Numbered from the stretch's first letter, positions 9,284 through 17,756 are shown. The stretch is 64,000 bases of DNA from Paraburkholderia eburnea (GCF_002917095.1 NZ_PQGA01000005.1:62001-126000); one strand, 5' to 3'. The notes: generated by a model not told the origin, from the letters alone. Translations and numbers: made by a program.

Positions 9284-11566
9284 ATGACGAAACTACGTGA
9301 TGTGCCAGGCGTTCATCCCTATACCGGTCCCGCTGGCGGATGGGGCGCGCTCAAAGCCACCGCCCAGGCGATTCACGACCAGATGGAAAGCATCGAGGCG
9401 CCCATCATCCTGATGCGGACCAATCAGCCCACCGGCTTCGACTGCCCCGGCTGTGCGTGGCCGGACAAGGAGCATCGCTCCACTTTTCAGTTCTGCGAAA
9501 ACGGCGCGAAGGCCGTGACCTGGGAAGCCACCACAAAACGCGTCACGCCGGAGTTCTTCGCGGCGAACACGGTCACCTCGTTGCTGCAAAAGACCGACTA
9601 CGAACTCGAAGACATGGGCCGGCTCACGCACCCCATGGTGTATGACCGCGCCTCCGATACCCTGCGCCCTGTCGACTGGGAGGACGCGTTCGCACGCATC
9701 GGCGAGATCCTGCGCACGCTCACGCCCGATCAGGTCGAGTTCTACACATCAGGGCGCGCGTCGAACGAAGCCGCGTTCCTCTATCAACTGTTCGCCCGGG
9801 AATTCGGCACCAACAATTTCCCTGACTGCTCGAACATGTGCCATGAGCCGACCAGCGTCGGCCTGCCGCAATCGATCGGTATCGGCAAAGGCACGGTGTC
9901 GCTCGAAGACTTCGATACGACGGAACTCATCATTTCCATCGGGCACAATCCCGGCACCAATCATCCGCGCATGATGGGCACGCTGCACGAGGCCGCGCGC
10001 CGCAATGTGCCGATCATCGTTTTCAATCCCCTGCGCGAACGCGCGCTGGAACGCTTTGCCGATCCTCAAAGCATGATCGAGATGGCGACCTTCGGTTCCA
10101 CGCGGATTGCCTCGACTTATTTTCAGGTCGATGCCGGCGGCGACGCTGCCGCGCTCAAAGGCGTCATGAAAGCGCTGCTACAGATGGAATCGGAACAAGG
10201 CGGCGTGCTCGACAAGGCGTTCATCGCCGCACACACCGAAGGCTTCGATGCGTGTGCCGCGGATCTGGAAGCCACATCGTGGGAAGACATCGAAAAGGCC
10301 AGCGGCCTGGAACGCGCCGACCTCGAACACGTAGCCATTGCCTACGCCAAATCCAACGCCACGATCGTTACCTACGGCATGGGTGTCACGCAGCACAACA
10401 AGGGCACGGCCAACGTGCGCCTGATCGCGGACCTCCTCCTGATGCGCGGCAATATCGGCAAGCCCGGCGCCGGCATCTGCCCGTTGCGCGGCCATTCCAA
10501 CGTGCAGGGCAACCGCACCGTCGGCATCACCGAAAAACCTTCGGCGGCCTTCCTCAAGCTGATCGAGGATGCCTGCGGATTCACGCCGCCGGCCGGCCAC
10601 GGCCACGACGCGGTGCAGGCCATGCAGGCTATGATCGACGGCAAGTCCAAGGCGCTGCTGTGCCTGGGCGGCAATTTCGCGGTGGCGCTGCCCGACCCCG
10701 AACAGGCGTTTCCGGCGATGGCGACGCTTGACGTCGCGGTGCATATCGGCACCAAACTTAATCGCACGCACCTGCTCGTCGCCAACGAAACCTATGTGTT
10801 CCCCTGCCTGGGCCGCACGGAGCTCGACATGCAGAGCAGCGGTCAGCAATCCGTGACCGTGGAGGATTCGATGTCAATGGTGCATGCGTCAGCCGGCAAG
10901 CTCAAGCCCGCCTCCGAGCAGTTGCGCTCGGAACCTGCCATCATCGCTGGCATGGCGCGGGCTGCGATGCCGAACTCGAAACTCGACTGGATGGACCTGG
11001 TCTCGGACTATGACAAGATCCGCGATCTGATCGAGCGCACGGTGCCGGGCTTCGAGGACTTCAACCGGCGCATCCGCGTGCCGGGCGGCTTCCGCCTGCC
11101 CCTGCCGCCCACCGAGCGCCAGTGGCATACGCCATCGGGTAAAGCCGAATTCTCCGTTTATGACGGCGTCAAGGAAGACGCCGACGTGCTGGGCGCCGAA
11201 AACGTGCTGCGGCTCATCACGATCCGCAGCCACGATCAGTACAACACCACGATCTATGCGATGGACGACCGCTACCGCGGTGTGTTCGGGCGGCGCGACG
11301 TGCTCTTCATGAACGCCGACGACATGGCCGCACATGGCATCGAGCATGGCGATCTCGTCGATATAGAGACCGTCACGTCGGGCCGCGTGCTGAAGCTTAC
11401 AGACATCACGGCGATCGTATACAGCATCGCAAAAGGGTCGGTAGCGGCCTATTACCCAGAAGCGAACGTGCTGGTGCCGCTCGACTACATCGACAAGGAA
11501 AGCGGCACGCCGTCGTACAAATCCGTTCCCGTACACGTCGTGCGCGCGGCAAATCAGCAGCCGTAG
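9284..11566 (+). CDS. FdhF/YdeP-family molybdopterin oxidoreductase 2 (formate-dehydrogenase-like)
   Basis: 760 aa paralogue of the protein at 3979, with the same layout. Cysteines C54, C57 and C71 fall at identical residue numbers (GFDCPGCAWPD, FQFCENG). The active-site motif is NMCHEPTS with C186-H187, again matching the SeCys-His pair of FdhF. Blocks TYGMGVTQHNKG, RGHSNVQGNRTVGI and RSHDQYNTTIYAMDDRYRG are conserved. It differs in the N-terminal 50 residues and the C-terminus. A strong AAGGAG site decides the start. Like copy 1 it has no Tat signal and no FeS or cytochrome b partner subunit beside it. Next gene is a CioA-type oxidase subunit, 56 bp on. Confidence 0.88.
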   Translation: MTKLRDVPGVHPYTGPAGGWGALKATAQAIHDQMESIEAPIILMRTNQPTGFDCPGCAWPDKEHRSTFQFCENGAKAVTWEATTKRVTPEFFAANTVTSLLQKTDYELEDMGRLTHPMVYDRASDTLRPVDWEDAFARIGEILRTLTPDQVEFYTSGRASNEAAFLYQLFAREFGTNNFPDCSNMCHEPTSVGLPQSIGIGKGTVSLEDFDTTELIISIGHNPGTNHPRMMGTLHEAARRNVPIIVFNPLRERALERFADPQSMIEMATFGSTRIASTYFQVDAGGDAAALKGVMKALLQMESEQGGVLDKAFIAAHTEGFDACAADLEATSWEDIEKASGLERADLEHVAIAYAKSNATIVTYGMGVTQHNKGTANVRLIADLLLMRGNIGKPGAGICPLRGHSNVQGNRTVGITEKPSAAFLKLIEDACGFTPPAGHGHDAVQAMQAMIDGKSKALLCLGGNFAVALPDPEQAFPAMATLDVAVHIGTKLNRTHLLVANETYVFPCLGRTELDMQSSGQQSVTVEDSMSMVHASAGKLKPASEQLRSEPAIIAGMARAAMPNSKLDWMDLVSDYDKIRDLIERTVPGFEDFNRRIRVPGGFRLPLPPTERQWHTPSGKAEFSVYDGVKEDADVLGAENVLRLITIRSHDQYNTTIYAMDDRYRGVFGRRDVLFMNADDMAAHGIEHGDLVDIETVTSGRVLKLTDITAIVYSIAKGSVAAYYPEANVLVPLDYIDKESGTPSYKSVPVHVVRAANQQP

Positions 11567-11622
11567 TGCTGTCGCGCTAGTGCGCAAGCGCGGAAAGTCG
11601 TCAACAGGAGTTCACAAGAATC

Positions 11623-13011
11623 ATGAATATCTTCGACGCATTTCATCTGGCCCGGCTGCAGTTCGCATTTACCGTCTCGTTTCATATTGCATTTCCCGCC
11701 ATCAGCATCGGCATGGCGAGCTTTCTCGCCGTGCTGGAATGGCGCTTGCTTCTCACGGGAGACGTGGCCTACAAGGACATGTACCGCTTCTGGTCGAAGA
11801 TATTCGCGGTCGGGTTTGGCATGGGCGTGGTGTCGGGCGTCGTGATGGCGTATGAATTCGGCACCAACTGGAGCGGCTTTTCCACCGTGGCGGGCAATAT
11901 TACCGGGCCGCTGCTCACCTACGAGGTGCTGACCGCATTTTTCCTGGAGGCCGGTTTTCTCGGCGTCATGCTGTTCGGCTGGAGCCGCGTGAGTCCGAAA
12001 GCGCACTTCTTCGCCACCGTGATGGTCGCGATCGGCACGCTGATCTCCACCTTCTGGATTCTCGCGTCCAACAGTTTCATGCAGACGCCGCAAGGCTATG
12101 CGATACAGAACGGCCGCATCGTGCCGGTGGACTGGTGGAAAGTGATCTTCAATCCGTCGTTCCCGTTCCGCCTCGCGCACATGACCATCGCGGCCTTTAT
12201 CGTCGCTGCGTTCATCGTGGCGGCCTGCGGCGCCTACCATCTGCTCAAGGGTCGGCGCGACGTGCCGGTGAAGCGCAGCTTTTCGATGGCGCTCTGGATG
12301 CTGCTCGTGCTCGCGCCCCTCCAGATCCTGGTGGGCGACGCGCATGGCCTGAATACGCGCGAATATCAGCCCGCCAAGATCGCGGCAATCGAAGGGCTCT
12401 GGGAAACCGAGCACGGCGGCACGGCGCTCAATCTCGTGGGCCTGCCCGATATGGATGCCGAAGTCACGCGCTACGCGATCCAGATTCCGCATCTGGGCAG
12501 CCTGATTCTCACGCATAGCTGGGACGGTGAAATTCGCGGCCTCAAGGAGTTCGCGCCGCAGGACCGGCCGTACTCGCCCATCATCTTCTGGACCTTCCGC
12601 CTCATGGCAGGACTCGGCATGTTGATGCTGCTGACTGCCGTGCTGGGCCTCATCCTGCGGCGCGGTGAGCGGCTCTATGAAACGCGCTGGTTCCAGTGGC
12701 TGGTGTTCTGCATGGGGCCGTCCGGCATCGTCGCGCTGCTGGCCGGCTGGATCACGACCGAGGTGGGCCGCCAACCGTGGACCGTCTATGGCGTCATGCG
12801 CACGATCGATTCGGTGTCGCCCATCGGCGCGCAGCAGGCAGGCGTGTCACTGTTGATCTTCGTGATCGTCTATTTCCTCGTGTTCGGAACCGGCGTCTAT
12901 TACATGCTCAAAATGATGAAGAAAGGGCCGGCGACCGGCGTGGAAAGCATCGAGTCGCTCAAGTATCCGGGACTGCACAATCGCGCGCTCGACGCCGTGG
13001 TGGGGGAATAA
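11623..13011 (+). CDS. cioA: Cytochrome bd quinol oxidase subunit I, cyanide-insensitive (CioA) type, copy 2
   Basis: 462 aa. Expected ligands are H21, H186 and M328, with the acidic pair in LLTYEVLTAFFLEAGFLG and GRQPW near the C-terminus. The segment GDAHGLNTREYQPAKIAAIE and the short Q-loop are typical of CioA of Pseudomonas. By eye it is only about 35-40% identical to copy 1 at 6372, far less than the paired molybdoenzymes are to each other. GGAG lies before the ATG. Its stop is 4 bp before subunit II, showing tight translational coupling. Confidence 0.95.
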   Translation: MNIFDAFHLARLQFAFTVSFHIAFPAISIGMASFLAVLEWRLLLTGDVAYKDMYRFWSKIFAVGFGMGVVSGVVMAYEFGTNWSGFSTVAGNITGPLLTYEVLTAFFLEAGFLGVMLFGWSRVSPKAHFFATVMVAIGTLISTFWILASNSFMQTPQGYAIQNGRIVPVDWWKVIFNPSFPFRLAHMTIAAFIVAAFIVAACGAYHLLKGRRDVPVKRSFSMALWMLLVLAPLQILVGDAHGLNTREYQPAKIAAIEGLWETEHGGTALNLVGLPDMDAEVTRYAIQIPHLGSLILTHSWDGEIRGLKEFAPQDRPYSPIIFWTFRLMAGLGMLMLLTAVLGLILRRGERLYETRWFQWLVFCMGPSGIVALLAGWITTEVGRQPWTVYGVMRTIDSVSPIGAQQAGVSLLIFVIVYFLVFGTGVYYMLKMMKKGPATGVESIESLKYPGLHNRALDAVVGE

Positions 13012-13015
13012 GGCC

Positions 13016-14023
13016 ATGCAAATCGACCTTCCTGTGATCTGGGCCGCCATCATCGGCCTCGGCGTGTTTATTTACGTGATGCTCGACGGTTTCGACCTGG
13101 GCATCGGCCTGCTGTTTCCCTTCTTCGAAGGCAAAGGCGAGCGTGAAGTCATGCTCAATACCGTCGCGCCGGTGTGGGACGGCAACGAAACATTTCTGGT
13201 GCTGGGCGGCGCGGGGCTTTATGGCGCGTTTCCCGTGGTGTATTCGACGTTGCTGCCCGCCAATTACATGCCGCTGATCCTCATGGTGGTGGGCCTGATC
13301 TTTCGCGGCGCGGCGTTCGAGTTGCGCGCCAAGGCCACGCGCACGCAGCATGCGTGGGATCTCGCCTTTATCGGCGGCTCGGCGCTCGCGGCAATGTGCC
13401 AGGGCATTACGCTCGGCTCGCTGCTGCAAGGCATCAAGATCGTCGACGATAGATTCGCAGGCGATCCGTTCGACTGGCTCTCACCGTTCAGCGTCTTTTG
13501 CGGCTTTGGCGTGCTGCTCACTTATGCGACGCTCGGCTGCGGCTGGCTGATCCTCAAAACGGATGGCGAATTGCAGCGCAAGATGCGTTTCGTGATGCGC
13601 CCGCTCGTCGCCATCCTGCTGCTGGCGATTGCGATCGTGAGCCTGTGGACCGTGCTGGGGCTGCCCGCGGTGCGGCAGCGCTGGTTTCTCAGCGGCGATC
13701 TCGGCTACTTCCTGCCGGTGCCGATTCTCGTGGTGCTGTGCGTATGGGGCATCTACCGCTCGCTGAACCTGAACCACGAAGCGATGCCCTTTCTCCTCTC
13801 GCTCGCGATCTGCTTTCTGGGTTATACGGGTCTCGTTATCAGCATCTGGCCATACATCATTCCGCCGTCGCTGACGATCTGGGAAGCGTCGTCGAGTCAT
13901 TCGAGCCAGCTCTTCGCGCTCGTCGGCACCGTCATCGTCCTGCCGATCATCCTGGTCTACAACGCCATGCAATATCGCGTCTTCAGGGGCAAGGTCCGCG
14001 AAGGCGATCATGGTTACCACTAA
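13016..14023 (+). CDS. cioB: Cytochrome bd quinol oxidase subunit II (CioB type), copy 2
   Basis: 335 aa membrane protein with the CydB motifs MLDGFDLGIGLLFPF and WDGNETFLVLGGAGLYGAFP. It is partner to the CioA-type subunit just upstream. Compared with copy 1 it keeps the first Asp-rich motif but has WDGNETF in place of WDANETW. The next gene, a bestrophin paralogue, follows 72 bp later on the same strand, so the second module is probably molybdoenzyme, oxidase I, oxidase II and channel in one transcript. Confidence 0.95.
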   Translation: MQIDLPVIWAAIIGLGVFIYVMLDGFDLGIGLLFPFFEGKGEREVMLNTVAPVWDGNETFLVLGGAGLYGAFPVVYSTLLPANYMPLILMVVGLIFRGAAFELRAKATRTQHAWDLAFIGGSALAAMCQGITLGSLLQGIKIVDDRFAGDPFDWLSPFSVFCGFGVLLTYATLGCGWLILKTDGELQRKMRFVMRPLVAILLLAIAIVSLWTVLGLPAVRQRWFLSGDLGYFLPVPILVVLCVWGIYRSLNLNHEAMPFLLSLAICFLGYTGLVISIWPYIIPPSLTIWEASSSHSSQLFALVGTVIVLPIILVYNAMQYRVFRGKVREGDHGYH

Positions 14024-14095
14024 TTCGTCCACCTGCGAGGAAGGCCGCGCGCGCCAGCACGGCGCGCACGGCCTGACGATCGACTCATCGACATC

Positions 14096-15007
14096 ATGAT
14101 CGTCCGGCCCCGCGAAAACTGGTTCCGGCTGCTGTTCATCTGGAACGGCTCGGTACTCTCGTCGATCATTCCGCAGCTTTGTTTTATGGCGATCGTCAGC
14201 ATTCTGGCCGTGCTCACGCATGGCCGCGTGTTCGGCGAAAAAATACCGCTCAATACAGCGCCATTTACGCTCTTTGGTGTAGCACTCGCCATCTTTCTGG
14301 CTTTTCGCAACAACGCCAGCTACGAGCGTTTCAATGAGGCACGGCACCTGTGGGGCAATCTGCTAATCGCCTCGCGCACACTCACCTCGCAAATGCTCTG
14401 CTATGTGCCCGAGCGCGTCGACACGCTTCTGATCGCACAACGCCTGATTGCGTTCGTCTATGCGCTAAAGCACGAATTGCGCGGCAGCGACCCCACGCCG
14501 GATTTTCTTCGCCTGCTTGGGGGCGATCAAGCCGCCCTGCTAAGCGATCAGTCCTACAAGCCGGCCACATTGCTCAACGAGATACGTCGTGAGCTGTCGA
14601 CTCCAAACCAGCGTATGCATACGTCCGATACGAAACTGTGGATGTTTGACACGCAACTCGTCGAACTAGGGCGCTCGCTGGGCGGCTGCGAGCGCATCGC
14701 GTCGACGCCGATTCCGTTCGCGTATAGCGTGTTGCTACATCGCACCGTTTACGCCTACTGTGTGCTTTTGCCGTTCGGTTTAGTCGACTCCACCGAATTC
14801 TTCACACCCCTGCTGTGCGTATTCATCTCGTACACGCTGATCGCACTCGAAGCAATTGCGAGCGAAGTGGCCGACCCTTTCAGTGTTGCGCCCAATGCGC
14901 TGGCGCTTGACGCCATGTCGCGCAATATCGAACGTTCCATTCTGGAACTCTGTGGATGTCCCATTCCGGATCCGGTAAAACCCGTGCGGCCTTATCAGCT
15001 CACCTGA
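14096..15007 (+). CDS. Bestrophin-like (UPF0187/YneE family) anion channel 2
   Basis: 303 aa paralogue of the protein at 575. It shares GEKIPLNTAPFTLFGVAL, FLAFRNNASYERFNEARHLW, LGGCERIASTPIPFAYSVLL, HRTVYAYCVLLPFGLVDS and the C-terminal YQLT. The conserved block with two consecutive aromatic and acidic patches after TPIPFAY is typical of the family. The two copies frame the two molybdoenzyme-oxidase modules on either side. Role by family: ion channel in the inner membrane; specific ion here unknown. Confidence 0.85.
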   Translation: MIVRPRENWFRLLFIWNGSVLSSIIPQLCFMAIVSILAVLTHGRVFGEKIPLNTAPFTLFGVALAIFLAFRNNASYERFNEARHLWGNLLIASRTLTSQMLCYVPERVDTLLIAQRLIAFVYALKHELRGSDPTPDFLRLLGGDQAALLSDQSYKPATLLNEIRRELSTPNQRMHTSDTKLWMFDTQLVELGRSLGGCERIASTPIPFAYSVLLHRTVYAYCVLLPFGLVDSTEFFTPLLCVFISYTLIALEAIASEVADPFSVAPNALALDAMSRNIERSILELCGCPIPDPVKPVRPYQLT

Positions 15008-15029
15008 ACCGGCTTGCGTGGCAGCCAAA

Positions 15030-15036
15030 CTGTACC
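15030..15036 (+). promoter_or_regulatory. Possible MocR half-site (CTGTACC) before moaA
   Basis: CTGTACC, with a looser ACTGTGCACC 25 bp further on, lies in the 187 bp gap between the second bestrophin and moaA. It resembles the MocR-gene repeats. The spacing is 25 rather than 20 bp, which weakens the match. Confidence 0.2.
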
Positions 15037-15194
15037 GCTTCAAACCGTCGCGGACTGTGCACCAGAAGAGGCCACACGCGGCTCTATCCTGTAGCCCATT
15101 GCTAGAGCGATATCGCCAGCCTCGCCGTTCGCGCCCCCGCACAGCGCGCTGATATCGCCTAACCCGACTTTACCTTACCGGTCCAACCAGGAAA

Positions 15195-16304
15195 GTGAAC
15201 GCCATCGCACACGCCATCAACGCCGAACCGGATGCCGCCCGCGCCATTCGCGCTCTCGATGCGCACGACGCTTCCGCGCGCGACCGGCTTGCCCGTCCGC
15301 TTCGCGATCTGCGCCTGTCCGTCATCGATCAGTGCAACTTTCGCTGCACGTACTGCATGCCGCGCGAGGTCTTCGACGAAAATTACCGCTTCCTGCGGGC
15401 ATCGGAACGTCTCTCGTTCGACCAGATGATGAAACTCGTACGGGCCTTCGTCGCGCTGGGCGTTGAAAAGGTGCGCATCACCGGTGGCGAACCGTTGCTC
15501 CGCCGCGGCCTGGAGTCCTTTATCGAGCGGCTCGCAGGTCTCACGACGCTGGGCGGCGCGCCGCTCGATATCGCACTGACGACGAACGGGTCGCTGCTCG
15601 CCGAGCGTGCGCGCAGCCTGCGTAATGCGGGCCTGTCACGCGTGACGGTGAGCCTCGATGCGCTCGACGATGCCGTCTTTCGCCGCATGAGCGATGTGGA
15701 CGTGCCCGTCGCACGCATTCTCGACGGCATTGAGAAAGCGCATGCCGTTGGCCTCGCGCCGGTCAAGGTCAACGCCGTGATTGAAAACGGCGTGAATGAC
15801 AGCCAGATCCTGCCCATCGTGCGCCACTTCATGAATACGGATATTGCCGTGCGTTTCATCGAATTCATGGACGTAGGCGGAGCAGCGGGCTGGTCGAATA
15901 CGACTGTCCTCACCGCGCACGATATGCGGGAGATCGTGGAGAGCGAATTTCCGCTGCTACCCCTCGGCGGTTTCGATGAGTCTGCCACGTCGGTCAATTA
16001 CCGCTTCGCGAATGGACAGGGGACGGTGGGCTTTATCGCCAGCGTGTCACAACCGTTCTGCGGTAAGTGCTCGCGTGCACGTGTTTCGGCGGACGGGCAG
16101 CTTTTCACTTGCCTCTTCGCCAGGCAAGGCGCCGACCTGAAGCCCTGGCTAGGCGAAACGGTTTCAAGCGAGCGATTGATCGACGCGATTCACGCCCGCT
16201 GGCATACGCGCGACGATCACTATTCCGAGCTCAATGCGGACCGGCGTCGCAGCGGCCAGCGCAAGACGTGGCCAACGGTGCGCATGTCGCTAGTCGGCGG
16301 CTGA
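15195..16304 (+). CDS. moaA: GTP 3',8-cyclase MoaA (molybdenum cofactor step 1)
   Basis: 369 aa radical-SAM enzyme that converts GTP to 3',8-cyclo-GTP. The radical-SAM cluster is C47-x3-C51-x2-C54 (CNFRCTYC). The second cluster is in CGKCSRARVSADGQLFTC, and the essential C-terminal Gly-Gly ends the protein (SLVGG). The start shown is a GTG; an AGGA lies only 2 nt before it, which is too close for a good site, so the true start is uncertain. The first ~35 residues are variable in the family. It heads moaA-moaE-moaD right after the second bestrophin gene. Confidence 0.95.
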   Translation: MNAIAHAINAEPDAARAIRALDAHDASARDRLARPLRDLRLSVIDQCNFRCTYCMPREVFDENYRFLRASERLSFDQMMKLVRAFVALGVEKVRITGGEPLLRRGLESFIERLAGLTTLGGAPLDIALTTNGSLLAERARSLRNAGLSRVTVSLDALDDAVFRRMSDVDVPVARILDGIEKAHAVGLAPVKVNAVIENGVNDSQILPIVRHFMNTDIAVRFIEFMDVGGAAGWSNTTVLTAHDMREIVESEFPLLPLGGFDESATSVNYRFANGQGTVGFIASVSQPFCGKCSRARVSADGQLFTCLFARQGADLKPWLGETVSSERLIDAIHARWHTRDDHYSELNADRRRSGQRKTWPTVRMSLVGG

Positions 16305-16334
16305 TGAGACTGCTCAACCTATCAAGGAACTCCC

Positions 16335-16880
16335 ATGACGGCACCCCAATCGGAGCCTGATGTAGCGCATCAATCCGAAATTCAGGCAGTTGTTGAACTC
16401 AACCTTTTACCGCGCGGCATCACAGCAGGCTTCGAAGTGCGCGTGCAGGATACGCCCCTGGATGTGGCCGTCGAAACCGCGCCGATCATGCGCAATCCCA
16501 ACGTGGGTGCGGTCGTGGATTTCATCGGCATCGTGCGTAATAGCGGCGATCGCGACGACGTGGTCGCACTCGAACTCGAGCACTATCCCGGCATGACCGA
16601 GCACTCGCTCTGGAACATCGTCGAAGAAGCGTCGGCGCGCTGGTCGCTGGATGCCGTGAAGATCGTACATCGCGTGGGACACGTCGCACTCGGCCATCCC
16701 GTCGTACTGGTCGTCGTGGCAGCGCCGCATCGTTCGACGGCTTTCGCGGCCTGCGCGTTCATCATGGACTTCCTGAAAACCCACGCGCCGTTCTGGAAAA
16801 AGGAAGTCGGCCGTGATGGAGTCGCACATTGGGTCGATGCCCGCAAGCGCGACGAACAGGCAATGCTGCGTTGGGGTTGA
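16335..16880 (+). CDS. moaE: Molybdopterin synthase catalytic subunit MoaE
   Basis: 181 aa. MoaE is the large subunit of molybdopterin synthase and inserts sulfur into cPMP. Family blocks are VGAVVDFIGIVRN, ELEHYPGMTEHSL, IVHRVGHVALGHPVVLVVVAAPHR and FWKKEVGRDGVAHWVDA; the last holds the catalytic Lys pair. It is about 30 residues longer at the N-terminus than E. coli MoaE (150 aa). AAGGA precedes the start. It lies 30 bp after moaA and 48 bp before moaD. Confidence 0.95.
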   Translation: MTAPQSEPDVAHQSEIQAVVELNLLPRGITAGFEVRVQDTPLDVAVETAPIMRNPNVGAVVDFIGIVRNSGDRDDVVALELEHYPGMTEHSLWNIVEEASARWSLDAVKIVHRVGHVALGHPVVLVVVAAPHRSTAFAACAFIMDFLKTHAPFWKKEVGRDGVAHWVDARKRDEQAMLRWG

Positions 16881-16928
16881 AGCGGATAGAACCCATCAAT
16901 ACCTTGTCGAACATACCGCAAAGATCGC

Positions 16929-17186
16929 ATGAAACTCACCATCAAATACTTTGCCAGCATCCGGGAAAGTCTCGGCATGGCACAGGAAACGCTGGATATC
17001 GACGCGCCGCTCATTACGATCAGCGGCCTGCGCGACCGACTGATAGCCCGAGGGCTGCCAGCAGCCGATGCGCTTCATACCTCACGTCCCGTGCGCGTGG
17101 CTGTTAATCATGAAGTAGTCGCCGGCACGTTTGTCCTCAGGCAGGACAGCGAGGTCGCATTTTTTCCACCTGTAACGGGCGGCTAG
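16929..17186 (+). CDS. moaD: Molybdopterin synthase sulfur carrier subunit MoaD
   Basis: 85 aa ubiquitin-like protein ending in VTGG. The C-terminal Gly-Gly is thiocarboxylated by MoeB and supplies the dithiolene sulfurs of molybdopterin. MKLTIKYFASIRESLG at the N-terminus is typical of MoaD. Together with moaA and moaE it forms a partial Moco operon; moaC, moaB/mog, moeA and moeB are not in the window. Confidence 0.95.
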   Translation: MKLTIKYFASIRESLGMAQETLDIDAPLITISGLRDRLIARGLPAADALHTSRPVRVAVNHEVVAGTFVLRQDSEVAFFPPVTGG

Positions 17187-17310
17187 GATTTATCGCGCGA
17201 AGACCACCGATAATTGATATCGGAACGCCTCCCTTTCATCGTAAAGGCCTGCGAAGTAATATTTCTACCGGTTTCGCATATCGCGCAACCTCCATAGTAA
17301 AGCCTCCGCT

Positions 17311-17344
17311 ATCCCCAAAGTACCCCGCTTTGGGGATCTTTTTT
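17311..17344. terminator. Strong bidirectional rho-independent terminator
   Basis: Perfect 10-bp stem ATCCCCAAAG (17311-17320) and CTTTGGGGAT (17328-17337), 7-nt loop, then CTTTTTT on the plus strand. It closes the moaA-E-D unit and lies at the stop of the convergent gene at 17343. Confidence 0.92.
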
Positions 17345-17756
17345 AGACCTTCACATCGATTTCGAGTGCCGATGCCAGCACCGCCCAATTGGCGTTAATG
17401 GGCGTTGTACCACGCGAAAATGGCCTGTAAATCTTGTCCCCACGCTGGATATCCGTGCCCGTGAGTGCGCACTGGCCGCGTTTTCTGGCGATACATAAAC
17501 GCCAGAGCTGTTCTGTATAATGCCCGCTCGTGGGATCACCCCATGAAACGGAGATGAGTTTGTCCTCGCATACATCGACGAAAGCAAGATTGGCGCGACG
17601 CGCGGGGGCGACATCTATCTCCGGGGATTGGGCCGCATTCGAATTAGCTTGCATGGCATGGCAAGCGTAATCCATCGTGCGACCGTCAAAAACGGAGCCG
17701 CCGCCGAGTAGTGTGAGTGTGTATTGCCAGGCATTTCCGGTACCGAGTTCCTGCAT
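17343..17756 (-). CDS. DUF3331-type protein of unknown function
   Basis: 137 aa. The second half reads like the DUF3331 family that is common in Burkholderia: ISVSWGDPTSGHYTEQLWR, then CALTGTDIQRGDKIYRPF, with a Cys and a GD-x-IYRP motif, and a final NANWAVL. The function of this family is unknown. Codon use looks normal but the flanking DNA is AT-richer than the rest of the window. It is isolated beside two gene fragments, as such genes often are in variable regions. An internal ATG could shorten it. Confidence 0.6.
   Translation of the reverse strand: MQELGTGNAWQYTLTLLGGGSVFDGRTMDYACHAMQANSNAAQSPEIDVAPARRANLAFVDVCEDKLISVSWGDPTSGHYTEQLWRLCIARKRGQCALTGTDIQRGDKIYRPFSRGTTPINANWAVLASALEIDVKV

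Noticed and set aside
3979..14023. Simple tandem duplication of the molybdoenzyme-oxidase unit
   Set aside because: The oxidase subunits belong to different branches, so a recent whole-unit duplication does not fit.
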